From assembly GCA_012845835.1 (NCBI GenBank), contig JABAKD010000014.1, positions 1,356,501-1,420,500 of the forward strand: a DNA stretch of 64,000 nt, in the 5' to 3' direction. Below the pieces are notes generated by a model. The model ran no database searches. It worked only from the letters and a program-made list of their open reading frames with translations, and was not told where the DNA came from. Position 1 is the first letter of the stretch, and the number at the start of each line of letters is the position of its first letter. The position numbers and the translations under genes are program-made. This document shows positions 42,394 through 54,500 of the stretch, in pieces. This stretch comes from Undaria pinnatifida (Eukaryota > Sar > Phaeophyceae > Laminariales > Alariaceae).

Positions 42394-43259
42394 CATTAGG
42401 TTTCACACCTCAGATAGATCAGCTCCCCAGTTCATGGTCTAGATCGATAGGGACAGATATAGCCCTGAATTTCTACGATCTTTACGATCTACATCAACGA
42501 TGTAGATAACGTTTTTCCTTGTGGGATCTGTAAGATGAGGCTCTGACGCACACGTTTGGCGGGTTGGATCAGTGTGATACGGCCGTTGTACAGCATCTTG
42601 GAACGGCCAATATAGACTAAGCTATGAACTCGTCTGGGCTGGCCAGTGATACTTGCCGTGTTACGTGCACGGTAGCTAGGCAACTTTGTTTTCTTCAGTT
42701 TTCAATAGTGTTTTTGCCCGCCCTGCCCCCCCCCCCCTTTAGCTTGCCACCCCCCCCGGACTTCACCCCCCCCCCCGGATTTCACCCCCCAACCCGGATT
42801 TCAAGCGAACCACACCCCGAAGGATAAGCTTGCGTAGGTAATAGATGATCTAGATCTCATTTTTGCTCGACGTTTGGAATGAGTGATTCAAAGTGACGAC
42901 CACTCGCCGTCCGAAAATCGCAGGTGATCGTTATTCTCTGATCCACAGTTTCGAAGAGCTGATGGACGGTTCCCTGCCGTGCATGATATGGACGGTGCAG
43001 CTTGTTGTTTTTACGAGAGAATGCAATTTTCTGATTTTGACAGCGCCAAAACATACCAGGTAGGGAACATCTTTTTTGAGGTACCCTGAACCGTCCGCAG
43101 ATCATCAATGCACACGAGCTCAATTACAAAGATCCTGCTGCGCGAGGGCTGCGCGAGTTCCCAGCGACAGCTATCCCATCTTAAGGCGACGAGTGCTCGC
43201 CGTTGGAATATCGCTGGTGGTAGTTTCTGATGATAGTTATTCGGATCCACAACCTTCTA

Positions 43260-43505
43260 CACCTCGGACAGATTAGGATCTACTGTAGGTCATCTACAGC
43301 ACGTCCTGTATCTGCCGTCATGAGATGTTGCGATGGATCTGTGTCTAAAGAGTTTAGATCCAACCCGGGAAACACTTGCTAGATCATGCAGATCATACGG
43401 CTCCCATTCGGTAACATGAGCTATTAATAGACCATCATACAGATCTTCCATGGAAGATCTAGATCGTGAAGTAAGGATAGATCAGATAGAACATCTCATA
43501 TCTCC
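43260..43505. repeat. GATCT-rich dispersed repeat, copy 3
   Basis: Shares AGATCATGCAGATCATACGG, ACAGATCTTCCATGG and AGATCTAGATCGTGA with the copies at 29.4 and 32.9 kb. Contains the decamer CTATTAATAG. Confidence 0.65.
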
Positions 43506-43671
43506 GAGGTGTGTCCCAAGAGCTGTTGGGAGGTTCTGGGCGTGGCTCGGAGGCGCAGCTTGTATTTATTCGCACGACACGGTGGTGGCCTTGAGCTTGC
43601 CCGAGGGTATTGTTGGGTAGAAAGATGCGCCTGGCCACCGTATGCCCCCCCTTGCTCTCCTGAATTTTGTG

Positions 43672-43815
43672 CGGTTTGTTCGCTTTTGTACTGTTTTTCG
43701 TACCCGGGATATTGGGGTTGGAGTGCCAAGCATGTTTTTACTGCGTGAGCGATGTATCGATGCATCTCTCTGTCTCGTAGTTTGTGACCACAGAGCTTGT
43801 ATCTCTCTAGGGCGA
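43672..43815 (+). repeat. Dispersed repeat, TGTGACCACA family copy 4
   Basis: TTTTTCGTACCCGGGATATT and TTTGTGACCACAGAGCTTGTA with TCTCTCTAGGG match 36218-36350. Confidence 0.6.
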
Positions 43816-43954
43816 GGGACTGCTTAAATTGCCGACTTGTTTAGTCACCATCTTTTAGATGCTTTCTTTGGTAGCGGTCGACGATAGCGGTGGAGGTGGT
43901 GCGTCAAAAGAGTGACAACAACCGAAAATCAAAACGACGGGGTGTATATGCAGC

Positions 43955-44120
43955 ACGGGTCCCTTAAAAAGGCCGTATCCCGATACAAGGCGGTCAAAAT
44001 CGCTTGGCGCAACTGGGGAATTGCACTCATAACCCGGAATGAATAAGGCGGCTTCCCCCTATAAGGCGGTCGTATTGCTCTCTACCAGGTATACCACACC
44101 ACCGCCTGCCTGGGAGGGTC
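43955..44120. mobile_element. AAGGCGGT-family MITE-like element, copy 2
   Basis: ACAAGGCGGTCAAAATCGCTT, GGGGAATTGCACTCATA and TATACCACACCACCGCCT match 17628-17865 in order; it lacks the CTATTAATAG tandem unit. Confidence 0.65.
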
Positions 44121-45189
44121 CTGCTGTAACGTGTCGACGGATGTTACCGGTGTTTTTGTGCTTTTTATATTAACCTGGTATTTCGTCATTTTTACCCGTT
44201 CAAATTAATTCCGCACGCACAGGATACTGCCAAACGGTATTTCAACCTATTCTCGTCCGCCTTCCGCGCATGCTGACCCGCGCATACTGACGGTGACTAC
44301 AGCATTGCACATTCAAAATTGCGCCATCACATCAAACAGGAAACACTACCCTCCCTACCGCCACCGATTCCAGTACTTCTTACGAAGTGGTCGTCGGGTC
44401 TGAACGCGTAACTTTTATTGGCCGAGAACCATTTTCCAAGAGACAGTTGGAGAACCACACGAGTCCCCTGCTCCCTCCCGCTTGGGACTCCAATCTCACC
44501 CAGACCTGATCCCGTCATGGCCTCAGCCCTTAAGACTGGCCAAGGGCATATCATTTTATAAAACTACTCTATATACGTCAGATGTGAGTTCGACTACTTT
44601 AATGGTCGATACTAATGTTTGCAAGCTGCGCGATAAACCGGCCACCCGTTGTTACAGATGTAATTTACTCTTTGGATATGGATGACTCCCATGGAGGTTG
44701 CCAAGGTGAGCATCCACAATACATTATTACCAACTAGCAATAATGTTAACAACTTTACGTTCATCATCCCAAGGTAGGAAGTTGTTGTGGCTCATAATAT
44801 GCCAGTGTCAATGACAATATACTAAATTACAATTAGCCACCCACAGGGCCCACCAAGTACCGTGTTCCCACGTCTAATTGATTTTTGACTAGCCCTGATA
44901 AACCAAAATCAGGGGCTTCCACCACACGGCAACAGCAAAAGAGCAAAGACACACTAAACTCAGCACACACCAACGGGTTGTGCAGGGTTTGGTTTGCATT
45001 CTCGGTGTGAAATTAGCGGTCCACTCTCTATTGCCACCTGTTCTCCTTCCAATTTCCGCAGAAATATGCCGCCACCTTTTGTTAAGTTACCGCGCCAATC
45101 CCGGAAGAGCCCTGTGAGCATCTATTCCTACAACCGTCGATGGACTCCTCAACCACAACCTACACGCCTCACTTTGGTTTTCACAGCAA

Positions 45190-45257
45190 CCCGTTAACGA
45201 CACGCCTCCGAAAGGGTTTCACAGCACACCGAAGGCGTCGACGATCACGGGGCTCAC
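45190..45257 (-). repeat. Copy of cyclophilin last-exon 3' end
   Basis: On the minus strand it reads SPVIVDAFGVL then TGA, against the genuine SPVIIDACGML then TGA at 45384, followed by the same ACGCGGAGGCG or TCGGAGGCG downstream text. The frame and stop are preserved, but no acceptor is convincing. Confidence 0.85.
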
Positions 45258-45383
45258 TGCTGAACAATCATTAGTTGCACAAAGAAACACCATGCGGATA
45301 CCTGGGCAGATGCGCAACAATAACCGACACGCTTCCTTGTGGTTTTCAAAGCAAGCCGTAAACGAAACGCCTCCGCGTGGGTT

Positions 45384-45555
45384 TCACAGCATGCCGCAGG
45401 CGTCGATAATCACGGGGCTCTTGGGGCGATTTGTGCCGCCCTCGACCTTGACGCGCTCAATCGCGTGCACCACATCCATCCCCTCCGCCACTCGCCCGAA
45501 CGCCACGTATCTGTTGTCTGCCCACCCGGCGTCGTCCTTAATGGAGATGAAAAAC
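45384..45555 (-). CDS. Cyclophilin exon 6 with stop
   Basis: CTCCAG precedes G (finishing Arg), FFISIKDDAGWADNRYVAFG, RVAEGMDVVHAIERVKVEGG and PVIIDACGML, with TGA at 45384-45386. It holds the Trp121-equivalent, and Tyr at the His126 position. Confidence 0.95.
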
Positions 45556-48500
45556 CTGGAGCCCGAGAAAGATTTGATAAAACAAGAAAAAAAAAGGTGG
45601 AGTACAGCGATGAGGTGGTGTGCAAAACAACAAACACGACACGGACACGAGTGGGCGCGAGCCAGGCGATATTTGGAAACTCATCTTGGCAGTGTTCTTG
45701 TAATAATATTTAATCTTCGGTCGCACGTACCATGGTTCGCCCGTTTTAAGACTGGAAGAATCGAGATAAATCATGAATACCTGATCCAGCAGCTGCTGGC
45801 CAGCTACTAGCATCAGCACGCTGTCTGTTCGCGTGTTCAACCAGTCTGCCAGCACCGTCCCGTGCTGTATCCACTTGGTATTGCCACTGGCGCGATCAAC
45901 CAAACACTGCCATGCTCTGCTGCAATCAATGTCAGTTCTTCAGCCACAGCATCTGAACCAAAACGCCTACGTAATCATTTCTCGCAACAAAGGACACAGT
46001 GTCATTGGCTCGGTTCCCGAACTTTAATAATCTTCTCTTTCAAGACAGGAATATTCTACACTAATAGCAAGTAAAATGTCCCCAAAAACGTGGCAGCAGT
46101 TCTACTATGGCAATAACCCTTGAGGCGCCCGGGTATAGCGACCAAAGACATAACAGGTGCGATGTTATCCACCGTCTCCGTCAGCGCGCAGCAGCACGAA
46201 CGGGACCATGTCGCGCATCTCGTTGTATTATTGCAGTTTTTTGGGCACGGAGTGCATGCCCAATATTCAAGCAGCCCGCGGTGCTTCGAATGGTCGACGT
46301 GCCGTGAACGTCACTTTGATAGGTCCATATTTCCCTATACTATAATCAAGTATCAAAGAGGTTAAGGAAAAGCAAAAAAACAACAGCAACATCGTAAGCA
46401 GCATCGTCTTCCTCTAGGGCTACTTCAGGACGCACGCTACAATAGAGGTGCACCACATTTTTTCCCAATACTACCCCTCATTTCGGGAGCGTAAGATCTA
46501 CGATAGAGGTGCACCACTTTTTTTCTTAATACTACCCCTCAATTTGGGAGCTTAAGATCTCTCCCAAAAAACTGACTTGGAAAAAAAAAAAAAATGCCAC
46601 CGGATGAAAAAAATACCATGCCCTAGGTACGTACACGTCGACAAAAATCAGGCAAAAAACAGAAAGTTCTATTCCCGACGATTTTGGGTTAAGGAACCCC
46701 GTCTTTCAGAAACAATTTCAGACGAAAGTGCGACCTCTATTGTAGCACTCGTCACCACTACCGCAATATACGCTGCCAGTAGATTACTACTGGCAGTTTC
46801 TATGTGCTACTGGAGCCCGCCAGAATCTTGCCATTACAATTGATACTAGGCGAACGTCCAAAAAAACGCCGTATTTCATAATGGAAACCCCCAAAAAAGA
46901 ACCTCCGGAGGAGAGAGGAGAGCTTGCCTTTCTCAATCCCCAGTACACTGACGTTGTCCAGTATACTGGATGCTGACACAGCCAGTACACAATTTACTGG
47001 CTGAGGCTGCGAGTGCGAAGCCCTGTCTCCCTGGGATGTGGAAACAATTTTCCAGTTTTGTCGGGATGATAATTAATTCCCCAAAACTTTACAGGGGGTC
47101 ATCTACAACGGAAAAACGTTGTATGCTCCTGCCTGTCCGATCAAAAGGTGCCCATCCCATTACATCGTCGGCCCCTTAGTATTCCTCTCTTTTTTGTCGG
47201 CCTACCTTGCATCCATGACTCGGCACGGGGTGAGGAATACTATTTTTTTCTCAAGGTTCCTCACATTCGGCACCCTGTACCTCGCCCAAACAAACGACAC
47301 CCAGCCTGCCTCATATTAATAGTATGCCTCTCCCCTCTCTGAGTGAAGCACGTTGCATCCACGCTACAGTAGCGGGGCAACCCACATTTTCTCAGGTTAC
47401 ATACTCACGCGTATTCCTTTCCTCACTATACCCCCCGCAGAAACCGATTGCGGAAACTGTTATACATGCCACCCGACGAACGCTCCACTTGGCTACCGGT
47501 AGACATACCACCAACAAACAAAATGACGCAGAAGGGATTTCAAGCACAGACTAAATATATATATATATATTATTGTTCGCAGTTTCCTCAGGTGAGCAGC
47601 CAAGTCATTCATATCGTATCGGGCCCCAACTCATCCCCTTCTACCGTACAACGCCTCCTTGGTGGCATTCTCACCTGCTGTCTCCCTGCGCGTCTTGGTT
47701 TCTAACCATGCTCAGGAGCCCCTCCTTCATGTGCTGCAGGGCAAGGTAGCAAAAAACACGTGAGTACCCCGGCAAAATCAACAAGATTCGCTAGGCATAC
47801 CAGATACCAGGTACCAAGTGTCACACATATTCTAGGGCTCGTGACTCGTGACGGAATGAAATGTGTGAAGCAGTATTTAATATTGAGGGGGTGCACTGAT
47901 GATTTATTGTTCATATTCGAGCGAGGTGATACTGAACACGCTCGGCTGACGCATCAAAGAGTTTGCAAATAGGAGCACCAGTCAATCGAATCGGTAGAAT
48001 TCACAGCTGACGTATTAGCAATACTTTACTAAGACCTACTATCATGGGAGATATTTTGAGCGATAATTTCTCTCTTCATCTGGGATCTCCGACGCCAAAA
48101 ATAAAAACCATCAATTGTGGGACCAAAAATCATCGTTATTTCTGGGTTCAGAAATAATCGAGGCCAGAGATCAGCGGAATTGGTGATTTCTGAGCCCAAA
48201 AATAACAGCTCTTCCATCCTCTCACAAGTGGGATTATTTGACTTTTACATACTACCTCGTACCGAGTATCACATGTCACCACTGCCTACTCTGTACCTGG
48301 CATGATACCTGTCTGCTGTACGCGTCACCCATCACCCGAGCAGAGAATCACAAACACACCTACTACAGCATACCGCGCTTGTTGTGTGCGAGACAGAGCT
48401 TCGTTCTCACACAAACGCGACAGCAGCAGCACCACCACCATCAAAACCCCCACAGCAGCACCACACCAGCACCACAGCAGCAGTACAGCAGCAGACACAG

Positions 48501-51500
48501 CAGCAGAGGCGGTGGTGACCTAACGTCGCCGGTGACGGTGTACGTGCCAATTTTCCAAAAATAAAGGCAAACGGGAAAACAAGGCCTACCAATTCAAAAT
48601 AAACCCACTATCCAAAAATCAGAACCCATAATGGACGCCCCTTATTTCTCATGCAGGTATTTCTGGAGCCTCAACACTACAAAAAAATCTCCGCAAATAA
48701 TCGCTAAAAATCAAATAATGGTAGGTCTAATAACAACATTCGGCATGGGCGCAAGAATAACACCGTTTAAGAATGGAGCGCATTTTTTCAGATAACGCGG
48801 TGGATATCCGGCCAGCTCGTCGAACAGTTCGAATTTGATAGTGCCATAGCCCTTACGTACTGCCGCTAACGTACTGATACCAAATACATCGATGTTGCAT
48901 ACTGCAATACTAGTTTTTCTTCCAATGTGACGCTTCTAGCCTGTTTGACCACGGGTACACATTCAGGGAACGAGCCACAGTACTAAACGCAATAACCATC
49001 AAACACGTCCCTGGCGCAAGCGCATGGGGAGCACCGTAGTGTACGACGACGAGCGAGGTCCGATGGACTCGCAGAGCTGAAGAGTCCTTCGGCAGGGGGT
49101 ACACGTACAGTTTCTGCGGTTCCCCACCTGAGGGGCTCCAAAGCCCACCCAAGACTTCACTCTCTTAAAAAAAGCAGGCCAAGCCCGATACTCAATCCCA
49201 TGGGCGAGGCAGCTAACGAAGGGTACTACGGTGTTGGCGAACTACCAACATCGGTTGGGTAGGTCTTGGGGTAGGAAAACATATATAATTAGTATTGAAA
49301 CCGTTGAGCTTCACAGTCCAAGGTCAACCCAACCCACAAAAAAAAATCAGCACAACATTAGGTTACAACTACGCTTTCCTAACACCTGTTTTGTATTTTC
49401 TAACCTTGGTTGTTCGTCGGTAGCTCGGCCCTGGGTTATGATGTTCGTCGGTTTCAATACTAACTTTTTAATCTTTTTCAGCCCAACAGAGGTTGGAAAT
49501 CTCACACACCCTACTGCTGTAAGATACCCACCAAGACGTACCCAAAGATTTTGGGTAGATGTGCTATTATTAGTTAAGGAGCTCTTGTCAGCGAGAAAAA
49601 CGCTTGGAATCAAAAAGTAGTGCAACTCCAACCGTAGCACACGGCTGACGAGAGGGGTCGGTTGTGCTCGCGGCGCAACTCACCTGGATGTCAAAGTTCT
49701 CCTGCGGGATGTTCTCCCCCGTCGATGAGACCCCAGACTTGCCGCTCCTGCTGCCGATCGCCCCCATCTGAAAATCAACGATTGACATGTAGCAGCCTGG
49801 AGCCTTATTTTGAAGCATGATACATAGTAAATATTTAGTTATTTTCAGCAGTGCCGCCTAACATTGACTACTTGACCACAACCGTAATCTTATAATCCTA
49901 ACCCGAACGCTATGGGGTGACCTGTGCTTGGATGCTGTGGCTGGTGAAGGCTCTAGGTTGACTCTGCCGGCTTGGATGCTGTGCTTCGAAAGACATCCGG
50001 CCGGATCGGGATGCTGTGGCTTGGGGAATAAATACTCTAGGTTGATTCAGCCGCATAAGATTCCCCTACGCCAACCAGAGTTCGTGAATAGCTACCTTAG
50101 AAAGTTTTATACTCTACCCGCAGCAGCTTGAGAGGAAGAAAGTGATACACACTTCGAACTTCGGTGGAAACCAACAAGCAGCGGGAATGCTGGCCCCTCA
50201 TAGCGACAACACTGAAGGCACGTACCGGGGGGGGAGAAGGGACGGCATCTGGGACCACAGGTTGTCCATAAGATGGAAGAGCAAATATGAGATAACATAG
50301 AATGTTGTAGTAGAAAAATGACGATTACAGCATCCACCACTGCTCGATTGGGGAATGTTAAATTTAGCGTCCGAGCTATCCTGCACGAACTTGCACGAGA
50401 GGGGTGTGCCTGCAGCATGACCCTACTCTTACCACTAATACTGCCACGCTCGCGCCACTAGTAGACAGTTGATGACACGAAGTTCAACATTGTTGTGGCC
50501 GCTCTTTCATTTTTTGTCGGTCTACGTACCGTAGTTGGCTTATTTCCCCCCCAACGAACATCTATCGCATTTGGCCTGGTCGCGATAACACCCAATTTTA
50601 TACTTGTTGGGTCACCCTTTCTGTTTCTTAGGTCGATCTACGTACCGTAATTGGCTTATTTCGCCACCCAACTAACATAAAACGTTTCAGGTCTGGTCGC
50701 TATCTTCAGGTCCTAAAGGGTGAACCTTTTGGGCTTCTGCTCGAGGAGGGGGAAAACCGTCCTGTTCCCAACTGCCAACACCCCATACCTGTGCGTTCAA
50801 CCCGTCCAGGACGCGGTAGGTCTCGGTACTACACGCCCTGTTCGCAACTCCCAAGTCCAAACACCTCGCACGTGTATGTTCCGCCAGCTCCCGACTCCCT
50901 GCACCCCGCATACGTTCCCAACCACCAACACCTCGCACCTGAGTGTTCAACCAACTCCCAAGTCCAAACATCTCTTGCCTGAACGTGCAACCAACTCCCA
51001 ACTCAAAGGACGTCTTACCTGTATGTTCAGCCCGTCCAGAACGCGGTACGCCTCCGTCCCTCGGTACGACACGCCGGCTTCGTTCTTCCCCGTGAGCAAC
51101 GACACGAAATTCTTCACCGTGTTCGGCACAACGTTCCCGTACAGCTGAAAAAGTGAGAAAATAACAGTGTGAGGCAAACAGGACGGGTTTACCGCCGATT
51201 TTTACTTCCCCGGCTCCGAATGAGTGCGACGACGCATTGTTCCATTAGGGAGCCCTAGGCACCACTGCGTGTTTGAGTGCGTTTTCAATCCCATCTACTT
51301 ATATTGCGCTTTTTTCTTAAGCTATCTCCGTTTTCGTAACCCAGATCCGGAGTCGCATAGAATCACCCCCCCACACACTACGGTGCACGCCGTCATTTTT
51401 ATAGCAAGAAGGGTTCAGTAGTTATCTTGCATCTTTGAATCGTGTCAAACTGTGCATACATGCGTTAGGCGCCGTCTGTACGCCAACTTTACTTCTGCCC

Positions 51501-54500
51501 AAAAAAAAGTCCGTTGGGGGGCTCGACCTTAGTAGTTGCGAGGTTTACCACCAGACCACCGGGAACGCCAACCTGCTTGCTGTTCTTTTTGTCTCCGCAC
51601 CGACTGAGTGCGATGGCACACTATCCCGTCAGGGAGCACTACGAGTATGCAATACCGTTGCTTTTTTTTCTCTGCTCTGACTGAGTTACGACGATATACT
51701 GTTCTACTGAGGAGATCTAGGCACTCACTGCTGGATATTTTTGCCATGTCTTTGGCCCCATCAAAGACACCGGTGAGGCTTTAGCGCATGTGCGTCGCGG
51801 CGTCCTAGCTCTGCCGCAGTTAAACGATTCCTCGCGTCTGTGTACCGGGCGGCATGTCGTTAACCGTGTACTACTGCAATAATATGATCAATATAATTTC
51901 CCCGCAATAAGCAGGGTGTAATTTGAAGGCAAGCTAACGTAGTGCTAAGCACGGTCCCGTTCCACCAACGTCTGGCGTGCCCAGCATGGTCAAAAAAGCT
52001 ACAAATGGAAGCTGCAGACTTTGCACGCACCCACGCACGCATGCCCACGCGCTCACGGCAATCACAAGCCGGCCCGCAAGCCTGTCCCCGACACTAGTGC
52101 CCCCGTCTGACGTTCCCAAAAGGTTGACCTACACTAGAGTGAGCATGGCCCTGTTCTATCAACACCTGCTGTGCCCAGCACGGCAAGAAAATGAGCTACA
52201 CCTGGGCGCGGCAGAGTCAAATCACACGCAAGTACGCACGCACGCACGCCCACGCGCTCACCGCAATCACAAGCCTGCCGGCAGGTTTGTCCCCGATAGT
52301 AATGTCCATGTAGGCCCTTTGGGTCACCTCCGGTTCCACCCACCCTTCCGCCCTCTTGTCCGCCACCATCTGCTCGATAATTTCGTTGTCGGCAAGTGCT
52401 TGGCTAGCGCCTGCGATCAGAGGGATCGAAGCCGCGGCGCCTTGGATGAAAGCTCGTCGTCCCAGGGGCGTGATCGCGGCGGGGGCGCGGTCTGCGTTAC
52501 GGTTTGTAGCGAGGTGAAACGATTGCGGATGAGCGTGGTTAGTTGCTTTCGCGTTTATGTATGGGTCTAGCGGGGTGTTTAGTTGTAGTGTCAATTACTA
52601 TATGGTGGCGGTACGGTGGTGGTGGCGGTGGTGGTGGTGGTGGTGGTGGCGACGGGGGCGTTATCTGCGTTTGTCACGGGTGCAACGTTTGCGGATGGGC
52701 GTGTAATACCATTGTTGGCATGTTTGGATATCAGTCTGGATGAAGCGATTCGGTCGTTGTTAGCGCCGATAGCTGTACGGTGGTTGTGGTGATTGTTATA
52801 GTTACTGTTATTGGATGAACGCTCATCGTCCCGGCAGCGTGGTCGCCGCGGGGGTACGGTGTGCGTTGCGTTGGTCGCGGGTGCAACGGTTGCAGATAGG
52901 CGTATTGTTAATCACATCGTACTACCGGTGCAGCACTGGGCACGCGAACATTAGTAATGAGGCGCGCGAAGCGCGCAGCGCTGAGTCTTTTTTTCTTGAT
53001 TTTCCAAGGAAAAAAAGCCTCTTCCTAACGGATCGCATACGAGGGTAGGGTGCCCTCGAATTACTTTCTCTGGGTGTATGTGTGTGTTCGTGCGTATGTT
53101 TGTGTAAGTCGACATTTTTTCGGCCACGTTTATCCATCGCACTCAACGTACACGGCACCAAGGCCAGTCTCGACGGGTCCTGTGAACGCACAAATAACAG
53201 CCACCTCTCGAGCTGGTTTTTGCTGTAAGCCGTTGAGAGTTCGTCGAGGCAGGCGCCGCAACGTGTGTTTTCACAGGCACCAAAACTGGGTTCCTATACG
53301 ACACACGTTCTTCGGTTTTCGAAAACATCGTAATAAAACGGCATTCTTGTGTTGGAAAATTCAATTTTACCGAGTGAATCTAGCGTGTCTGTCTGTCCGT
53401 CTGCTCACACTACCATTTGGGCTCGCGTCCCTAAGACATGCTGCAAATATACGGCCAGGCCCACTGTACGGATGGGGCGGCCGAGAAGCTCTGCTGTAGA
53501 TACCATGGTGCCTAGAGTAGGTACCTCCGATGTTGGATGCCTTTCGATCATCGGAGATAGATACAGAGTGTTCGCATTCAATAATTAAACCGCAAAACAG
53601 ACAAACTACTGCTGCACGTAGATTTTTTCAGGGGGCTGATCGAAGAGACGCACACACCGCGACGCTGACCCGGCCCTGGTCTCGTGTGCCCTGCTGCTGC
53701 TACTACCGCTGCTAATGCTTCTGATTCCGCTGCTGCTGCTACGAGCACTACAGCAGCAGCACTACAAGTACGAGTAACGAGTTATTCTTCTTTGTCTGAA
53801 AACAGAGCGAAAATATCAACCGCGGCCGTAGATGTTCGTTCGTGTCGTTTTTTGTTCAGTCCACATCTATGTACCACACGACCAGGTATGCTGCTGTTCT
53901 TTCGCTTGCTGCTCTGCCACATCAGTCTTTTTGGCGATGTCAACCAGCATCACAGCTTGGACTACTGCTGGTAATGAGGCCGCGCACCTAATTATTTACC
54001 CGGTATAAATTACCATTCGTGTCGTTTTTTGTTCAGTCCACATCTATGTACCACACGACCAGGTATGCTGCTGTTCTTTCGCTTGCTGCTCTGCCACATC
54101 AGTCTTTTTGGCGATGCCAACCAGCATCGCAGCTTGGACTACTGCTGGTAATGAGGCCGCGCACCTAATTATTTACCCGGTATAAATTACCAGAGTACGA
54201 GTATACTTCGAAGCATACATAAAGCAGCATCAAAAGCACGGACGGTAAAAGTGCGATCGAAATACAGCAGCATTCACAAAACCAGGACAACATGCACAGG
54301 ACACAAGTTGCCGTAACAGAGGCGTTCTCGGCACGGTGAATCATCACGACTTCCGCTATGTACGAGTACGTGCTTGGAGCTCACGAGAGAGCTTGCTCCT
54401 ACACCGATAACGGCACACTGCTGTGCTACTGGTACGTGGTGTAAATGTGTAAATCGCTTTGTGCTTTGTGTCGGCGAAGGTCAAGTTGATCTTGAATCAT

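Larger units (their letters stand above)
42394..45383. other. Intergenic between converging oxygenase and cyclophilin
   Basis: No recognised gene. Homopolymeric C runs at 42720-42790. A plus-strand frame after CCGTCCGCAG at 43097 (IINAHELNYKDPAARG, stopping at TAA) looks protein-like, but no partner exon was found. The segment 44575-44650 is an empty-site relative of the TRIM locus. Confidence 0.45.
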
